From NCBI GenBank assembly GCA_029465975.1, contig CM055744.1:7475192-7539191 (forward strand): a stretch of 64,000 bases of DNA. The letters are read 5' to 3'. How positions within the stretch are numbered: position 1 is the stretch's first letter; each line of letters begins with the position of its first letter. Below are positions 41,901 to 51,000 of this stretch, piece after piece. The notes under the pieces are model-generated. The model worked only from the letters and a program-made list of their open reading frames with translations, was not told the origin of the DNA and made no database searches. The stretch comes from Dallia pectoralis. Its lineage: Eukaryota; Chordata; Actinopteri; Esociformes; Umbridae. The position numbers and the translations under genes were made by a program.

Positions 41901-44900
41901 CCAATTGTTGACTGGCCTTTTGTTGGAATGTGAATGGCTCCATATCGATTGGAAGCAAAATGTTTTTAGTGTTGTAGATGAGATTTTGGGATTGCTCACT
42001 AATTGCAAGATGGAGGCCCGTTTTCAATCTATTTTCAACCCTGGTCCCAAATTGAAAATCATTACAGATGTAATTAAGGCCGATCTAAAATAAACACAAA
42101 AAACATTTAATTTTCCCTTCTTCTGGCCCTGACACTGACATGAAAATGAAAAAGTCTTTCTAGAAAAGAAAGTTAATTAACATATACGCAGAATGCATAA
42201 AAATGCCTAAAGTGTATTTCCCTCTTTTGAAATGTGCCTATAACAACCTATTTAAAATGGTTAGTCGTTTAGCTGATGCTCTTACCCAGATTGACTTACA
42301 TTATTGATTGCATACATTTAGTACTTTTTATTACAGTGGAAGAAGAGTGGATGATTGAGTCAACTGGAAGTTAGGGATGACTAGGTCGACATCTTGATAC
42401 GTTAGGTGATCCTGGAAATAGCCCGGACACCAAAAGGGTGATTCTAAATGACCACAGAGAGTTGGGACGTCCATCTACTGCCCACTTCTATAACCAGTGG
42501 GAAAAGGGGCCTGCTATTTGCCCTTTGACAGCACCTCCATCAGCATATGTTCCCCCACCCAGTAATGGCAATGGACTGACCCAGTCACATGTATGCTTCC
42601 TGGTTGTGTTAGCAGAGGAATGCAGGGTGCTTCTTATTGGTCAGTATCAGCAGCCGGTGATTGTTTTTCGCAAAAGTAAAAAAACTACTTTTAAAACAAT
42701 ATTGCAGCTTTTTTCTTTTTACGCTTTTTCGATAACACACTGATGTAATTCTCAGGTAGGTCTGAAAAAAGGGACTTTCTTTTTTAACATAAAAGTCTAA
42801 AAGCTTTGACCTAATTTTCAGGTTTTGACGAGATGTACATTGGTTTTGAAATTAGTGTTTTGGTTGTGTGTAATAAGAGTTATTATGTCAAGCTAGTCAT
42901 CATCTTTCTGAGACGATAATTGGCTTATTTTTTCGTAAGGACTTGTAAGTACATTTTGTTCATAAAATTAGAGCACCAGCCCTGCATTATATCATTCAAA
43001 ATTCACACAAGCCAAAGGGTGCTGGCTCTTATTTTGGATCAGAAATTCCTTGGTAATACACATGGGTTTCAGTTTCACACGTCTTTAAATGATGTGTTAA
43101 TCAAAGTGAATTAATTAGTGTAAAAATCTAATTCCAAAGGGAGACATCCCAAAACATGCCATCACCAACATTATTTCTGCAGAAGTTGCTCTGTCACATC
43201 AGGGTTCAGTCATCTACACTGTCTTCATATTATACTTGGAATTAATAATTCAGCAACAATCCATATGTGGTACTTTTTAATAGGAGGTCCTCTCTTAGTT
43301 CACGAAGCATTGCCCATGATCTTACCATGGAGGACGCGGTACTCTCAGCTTTTAAGGAAGTATTCTCGGTATGCATAATACATCAGCTGCAGAAAAAAGC
43401 CACCTACATGAAAACAAGTTAAGCTCAATTGTATGTCAGAGACGAATGTGTTCAGTGAGATGCAGGTTCGGTATATGAACTTCCCTGCCCAGTAGGCTCT
43501 GTGTTTTCAGTCTTTCTCAACGGTCTTTTACAGGCAAGAGAGTTCTCAATCAAGCTATCGATTGCTTGAGTAGGAGACTGTACAGTGCAGGGCCTGTCAA
43601 AAGTGTTTATTTTTCACATTTTGTTTCGATACAATGCGGGATTGATTTTTGTATATTCGATAAAAAAGTGAATGGATATTTCATGTTAATGTTGATGATA
43701 AATAATTGATTATATCTGAGTTCATAAATTAATATTGCCAATGTATTGTTTGGCATATTCAGCCCTTTGTTGAAGGAAGGTTAGATATGTTTCCAAAATA
43801 AATCACGTAGGAAGTAGAATGTGTTCAATGATGCTGCATGTGCCGGCATGATAGTCATTCCCCAATCTACAGTATGTATCTCCAGGACACACACCCGTAT
43901 CTCCACAGCACAGATTTAACAACAAGGGGCTGTTTCCAATTCCTCTGTAAAAAGGGTTTCGACTGGTAGGTAGGAACTCAGGTAGCAGACACTGTATTTC
44001 CCTTTGAACATTGTGAAGCTATTAATTAGGTATTGGATGGTGTATCAATAAACCCAGTCACTACAAAGATTGTCTATTCCTTTCTAACTGTATTCTGTGC
44101 AGAAAGCAAACAGCTCAAGGATTTCATTACTTTTATGCTTATGTGAGAAAAATGAGGACAGATAGATAACTGTGTAATTACTCCAAAAACACTACCCTAT
44201 ACGACAGCAAAAAAGAAGAAAGGGCGTACAGAATTTAAATATTTTAAAACATGCATCTTTGTTGAAACACGCAACTGAATTATTTGGCAAAATAAAGTGG
44301 AAATGATGAATGTGATTAATATTTTCTCCTGAATCCAGTGTAATTCCGGGCCATATCTAACGCTTCACATCACTGACTTCCTCACTTGACAAGTACAAAC
44401 GCAGTGGTGCCTATATCTTGATAAGGGTTTTCTAGTCATTGGCATGGACTGGGGAGTTTTACCAGGATGAGAAGATAGGGGACTGAGCTAAGCCTTGGCA
44501 AAATCCACCCTAGCCAAATTATATTTTCTTTCTGTATCTAGTTATTTCTTCCTGTGCACTCTAGTCAGGTGCTGAAAAGAAGAACTGCGGCCAACTGCAG
44601 TTTGTCCGGAACATAACAGAATGTCTCTCTGTGCACACATATCTGGCTGGAGGAGCGATTGACTGCGCTACTGGTGGTCTTTCTGGGGAGTGAAGAAGAT
44701 TTAAGGGGCTTTAAAGTTCCTAAGTCAAAAAAACGGGCATTTAACCCCAATTCTGAAAAAATAAAATAAACAAAAGAGTAATTAGAAAATTAAATTCACC
44801 TTGTACTATATTGTATTGTTTTACTTTGTGAAATTAATGTATTTTTTTTACACTAATTTCAAATCTGAGGAATGCAACACAATCCCCAAAACTTTGGAAC

Positions 44901-47884
44901 AGTCCAAAATTTTTACCACGGTCCGATAGTCCTTCTAGTCGTCAGAACCACTGTGTAACATCACCATTTCTGTTAATAACATGTGTTACTGTAAAAGAAT
45001 GACTAGCTGCGTTACAAGTGTGATCAGTTTGGATCGTTGTACTAAGAGTTTTGAAAATGTACACCTGAAAATAGTACCAAAGCAAATAAAAAAAACTGTA
45101 ACTTGCATCTGTGGATGCCGCGGCGAATGGTGTTTTACTGACAAAGGTTAACCAAAGTATTCCCATGTCAGGATACCAATTACAAACTCATGACGTTTTC
45201 CAAGACAGCGACGTCTGAGGGATTCTAAAATCACGCACCTTCAGATGTGTCTCTTTACGCACCGATATTTGACAGCATTACCTAAATCGTTTAATTATGT
45301 TGTCACTGTAGAAGGTGAAATGCCCAAAATCCTACTGATTTGTCTTTGGGGAATGTTGTTCTCTTAGTGTTGGATTATTGGCTGACGTATCTGTTGGCAG
45401 ATCAGCGAGCCTCGACCCATCCTCGCTCTGGAAGGAATAAGCCTTTATTGGAGGCTCCTATTATACTATAAACACACGATTGGCTCACCTGTTTCACATC
45501 ACTTTCTTATTTCAACTTGTCACAATGTTATTAGTCCTTTTTAGTCCTATTGCTGCTATCCCAACGTTTTGGGAACCTGTTGCATGCATCAATTTCAAAA
45601 TAAACATTTGCCTTAAAAATTACCGATGCAATTGATTAGGTAAAAAAGCAGATGCCTTGTCTTTATACGTCAACGTATATGCACAAGTCACTCTTCTTGG
45701 TTTTTATTGGCATTACCATGCCGTCCTAAATCTTTTTGCATACTGTCCCAACATTATCTGCTTTGTAATTTATTACTATGTTATTTTTTTGCATTAGATT
45801 ATGTACACTGATGAGTCAAAACATTATGACCACTCACTGGTGAAGTGAACAACATTGATCATCTCCTTACAAGGGTTCATGTCCATGTTAGAAAATGATC
45901 ATGGATGGACAAGGGGCAACGAAGTCACATGGTAACCATGGTTACGGTAGTAATGTGTCCCAACACACTGCTGCGTATGGGATGTGCTGGACCAACAACT
46001 CCGATGCCAGGATCTGCTGCTAATGTCTTGGTGCCCAGATACCACAGGACACCATCAGTAGTCTTGTAGAGACAATGCCTCGGCAGGTTATCGCGGCTTT
46101 GGCGGCACGCCAACCGACCGACAGCATATTAGGCATTCTGTATTTTACATGTACTGTGCTGTGTTTGTATCTTGGGAAGAGTAGCTGCAACTAGGCAGGG
46201 CATCCTAATAAATAAATGAATAATTAAATAGTCCGTTTTGCATGTGACCCAAATCAGATTTTGCGCATCCACACTGATACTGCTTCCTTGTGAAGTAGCA
46301 CAGAGATGAAAGAGCCTATTTCCTTCCGCTGTTCTCTAAAATGTTGGGGCGGTTGTCATGGTAATGGCAGGTCATGAAAAGAAAGAAAAACACAAAGAGC
46401 AAAACAAATCAGATTTTAGCATATAGAGGATTAGGTTTTTATCGGGATTTAGTTCAGCGCACAAAGGCGGCATAAATCTGACGTTTTGCTGTTTGCATAT
46501 TAGGGAAAAGATCAGATCAGTATTATTGACCAAAGACCCAAATTGACCTGCCTGTGTAAATGCAATTTCTCTCACTTTCCCCCCGTCATCAAGGGCGGTT
46601 TTATACCTAAGGAACTAGGTGGATGCAATTACCAGCAGGCTTCAGAACTTCAGTGTAGGATTTCAACTAACGTGCCCTACGCCATACTCAACATCCAGTA
46701 TCCCGTTAGGACTGGAGCATTATGTGACAGCCCTACATGACTCAGGTCAAACCTGGGCCCCAAATGCATGTTCCCGAGGTCATATCGAGTTGTTCTTGAC
46801 AGACATGGCCGTCGCCTACGTGTTCGGCTGTCTTCTGCCGAAGCCGGAGAATGTGACATAATCCTGACGCAGAGCCATCTTTTTTTCTTGTGTGTGTGTG
46901 TGTGTTGTAGTGCATGTCAAAGCAGGGACCTGTGAAGTGATCGCTGCCCACCGTTGCTGCAACAAGAACAAGATTGAGGAAAGATCACAGACGGTCAAAT
47001 GTTCCTGCTTCCCCGGACAGGTTGCCGGGACAACAAGGGCGGCCCCGTCTTGCGTAGATGGTATGGCCATCACATTCCAATGTTAATCCGTTGACAGGAC
47101 GGCGTTAGCGACACATTCAGAGGCAGTGGGCAAACGCCGTTTCAAAGTCATAGTCTCGTATGTCACTCTGAAATCATTATTTCCAAATCCTCATTTCAAT
47201 GTTTCAAAGAACATCCACCATTTTTTTAGCACCTTCGAGCTCCCTATCCTCACAGGGCACAGTCATGTGTGTTATCTTTTCATCCAAACCAGTCATTTTC
47301 CCGTTGAACTGGCCCACCGGCCTGCTGGCCACGGGACTATTAGACAGTGAGGATGGGATGAGAAGGGGGAAAAGGTCATTTAATATCATGTGGACATCGG
47401 CCCCTGTGGTGGGTGAATCGATCCCTATCCTCTAGTCTGTACTGTTATGGCTCTTACATTGGCTTCCTAACCCTGTTGAAAACACTCACTGGAACCATAC
47501 AAATGTCTAGGGAGACGTTACCGCCAACAGGGCCCCGCAGACACACCTACAGACCAGGGAGCTCCACCTCCTCTCTGCCCCGCAGAAACCCCCTGCTCGC
47601 TGCTCAGTCTACACCCCCCCATTCGACCAGTTACCGTCTCGTTCGCCGGTCTGACATTGACCCACGCCCCCGCAATTCCCCCTGTGGAAACATGCCGCTC
47701 AGCCAGGAAGCAGACTCATAGTCGTCCCTGTGAAATCCCCCTGTCAACCCCGGATCAGGCCTCCTCACTCCGGCTGACATGTCTGTAGGAACAGACGTAT
47801 GCTTTTGTTGGTTGTGACTGTAGTCTGGAAGAGGAAGTGTCTTTACACTTGTGTGTGTGTGTGTGTGTATGTGTGTGTGTGTGT

Positions 47885-47927
<43 letters not shown>

Positions 47928-47969
47928 GGGTTTCCATACGGAATGGGAGTGCACTTTCCTCACTCTCTC

Positions 47970-48010
<41 letters not shown>

Positions 48011-51000
48011 GTCTGTTTCTCTCCTCAGCATCCATCGTTGCTCAGAAGTGGTGGTGCCAGATGCACCCCTGTATGGACGGGGAGGAGTGTAAAGTGTTGC
48101 CCGATCTGAAAGGCTGGAGCTGCAGTACGGGAAACAAAGTAAAGACGACCAAGGTGGGTGCATAATGTAAGCCAACTCAGCGCGTGCACCGTTAAACACG
48201 CACACACGGGCAGAGACACACACACACTTATTTACCCAATTTCGCTCACTTTCATACGAACAGCGACGTTCTGAAGTCGACCGCATGTGACAGGTTGACA
48301 GGCTCCAGTGATGAACTTGAAAAAGAATCCTCTTGAAATAGAAAACGCGCGTCTGAGGATGAGCCTGGATCCCAGCTTGTGCAGCGGCTGAAATTATACC
48401 CACCTAGGAGAGTCAACGTCGTCCCGAAACGTCTCCCTCTTCGTGCTTCCGTCTAACCCAGTTGAGTTTGGCACTCGGATAAAAGAACAGGCTCCTTCAC
48501 CCGTATCCTTGGATGGAACTTCGCGAGGAAACAAATCACAACAAAAAATGACAAGCAGCCTATGAGGAAGCTTAGCTGCTGAGCCGGTTGCCGTGGAGCT
48601 TCGGAGCGGGTAACCGTGACTACCGTGGATTAATACAGGTCATGCGTTTCACATATTTGGGGTGTGGTAGGAGGGCAACGACACAGTGGGCCCAAAGCCA
48701 TCCGTCAAGACCCAGGGTTTGACTCACCAAATGTCTGTTCTTGGGCTAGCTTCTCCATTATTCATTGTGCGGAGGGCCTGGAACCAGGCAGACCTTTTTA
48801 TTTTAGCCAGCTTAATAATTTATACTCCCTATCTCTCAAAGAGGCATGCAGGTATGAAGGCATGAAAGTCAGACAGGGAGCGACCAAGGCAGGCAGGAGG
48901 TGAGACAGGCAGAGGGTGAGACAGGCGGGAGGTGATACAGGCAGGAGGTCAGACAGGCAGGGGGTGAGACAGGCAGAGGGTGAGACAGGCAGGAGGTGAG
49001 ACAGGCAGGAGGTGATACAGGCAGGAGGTGAGACAGGCAGAGGGTGAGACAGGCAGGAGGTGATACAGGCAGGAGGTGAGACAGGCAGGAGGTGAGACAG
49101 GCAGAGGGAGAGACAGGCAGGAGGTGAGACAGGCAGGAGGTGAGGCAGGCAGGAGGTGAGGCAGGCAGGAGGTGAGACAGGCAGGAGGTGAGACAGGCAG
49201 GAGGTGAGACAGGCAGGAGGTGAGCCAGGCAGGAGGTGATACAGGCAGGAGGTCAGACAGGCAGGAGGTGAGACAGGCAGGGGGTGAGACAGGCAGGAGG
49301 TGAGACAGGCAGGAGGTGAGACAGGCAGGAGGTGAGACAGGTAGGAGGTGATACAGGCAGGAGGTGAGACAGGTAGGAGTTGAGACAGGCAGGAGGTGAG
49401 ACAGGCAGGGGCTGAGACAGGCAGGAGGTGAGACAGGTAGGAGGTGAGACAGGCAGGAGGTGATACAGGCAGGAGGAGCAGCAGACAGGGAGAGGCAGCG
49501 TAGGGTCCAGGCGGCGTGGGGTGCAGGAGGCTGCTACACCGTAGGCCCAGACAGAACCTAATTCTGTTTGATTTGGGGCCCCTGTGGACGTCTCTCTATG
49601 TTCCCCACCACCACTCAGTGGGCTAGAAGCACCGTATACCACTCCCCCACGGGGCCCAGGGACATGTTTTCAACCAAGGACCCAGTTCTGTAAACAGGTG
49701 ACATTCATGAAGATTCACGAAGCGCTCGACTCATCGGCATTGTGGTTTTAAAAAAAACCATTTTATTTCTGTGATTGCAGAAAATTCCAGAAGGATACGG
49801 GGTTGAAAAATGGGGTCAATTCTTTTTTTAAAACATCAAACGATACTTCAATTTTTCTGAGCAGTGTGGGTGTTATCACAGACGGCAGCATCGATTAATC
49901 GAGTTAACGCCTTGCTCCGAGTGTTAACGTGACTGTTTTTACAGTGTTCTAGGTGTGATACTTTATTTTGTAATAAAAATCCTCCGAAATCCAACGACCT
50001 ATCAATAGGCTATCAGAGGCTCACAATCTCTCGCACGGTATGGATCCAAGTCCTATTTACGGCCGATAACAAATGAGGCTGTCACTTCTCATAGTGATAG
50101 ATTTGCAGTAACAAATCACCTCCACAAAGCCCCCAGGGCATTTTTCCCGACGACCTTAGCAGCTCTTCTTTCTCCCGACATGTCAAAGAGCAGAGACGCG
50201 GACTCTCAAAGGCCCGGAACCGGGCACGGCTCGGGTGCCCGCCGGTAAAGTCACGCTCACCGCCGCTTTCAGATCATATCAATCAACAAGCACCACTCGT
50301 AGCACAGACGAGCCGCAGGAAGATGTTAATTATGATGTTCATTACGGAGCTTATTAGTTAAAAGCGAAGATTTGGAGTTGCGAAAGACCAGCTCTACACA
50401 CAGGGATTAGTGTGTCTGGACGGAGAAATGATTGGAATTGCTTGTGAGCTGTGAGCTTTGAACACATGGTTGTTGCCTGTACGTTCGCCGAGTTGATTTA
50501 TTGCTCATCGTAGGATTGGACACGTGATGTAACGTCGTGAAGAAGTCAATGTTGGCGCGAGATACTGCTGTCCTGTCGTGTTATTCAAATACTAGCTCAT
50601 GTAGACGTTTGACAGGTTTGAGAGGATGCAGTATGAATTTGAATATTAAACGCTATCCGTTTATCATGTGTATGCCAAACCACTGTAACAATGCAACAGA
50701 TGAAGCTACATGAAAGTTTGTGCCCAAAGTACAATTGTGTATATTAAATTCACGTCTTTTAAATACAATTTAAAGCTTTTCCTTCTTTTGCTTTTTGGAC
50801 CACAGACAGTTAACCTCCAATTGAATTAAGCTGTCAGTTTGAGTGAAATATTCTGCCTGCTCTCAATTAACACCCATATGCCATATAGAAACACCCACAG
50901 CCAATAGACTCAACTATATGGTATTTCAAAAGCTCCGGGCACACATTTGCTAGATGGCCATTCTGGTGCAAATAACCCATAGTGTGTTTTTTAATTCATA

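Larger units (their letters stand above)
20966..46910 (+). other. tafa3 intron between first and second coding exons (about 25.9 kb)
   Basis: It is bounded by GTATGT at the left and TGTTGTAG at the right. It contains the minisatellite and transposons listed separately. The remaining sequence shows no further exon that keeps frame. Long introns are usual in TAFA genes. Confidence 0.8.

Noticed and set aside
47631..48403. His/Thr- and Arg/Glu-rich minus frames and Cys/Val-rich + frames
   Set aside because: Translations of the (GT)n and (CT)n tracts. Only the in-frame TAFA exon at 48029-48153 is real.
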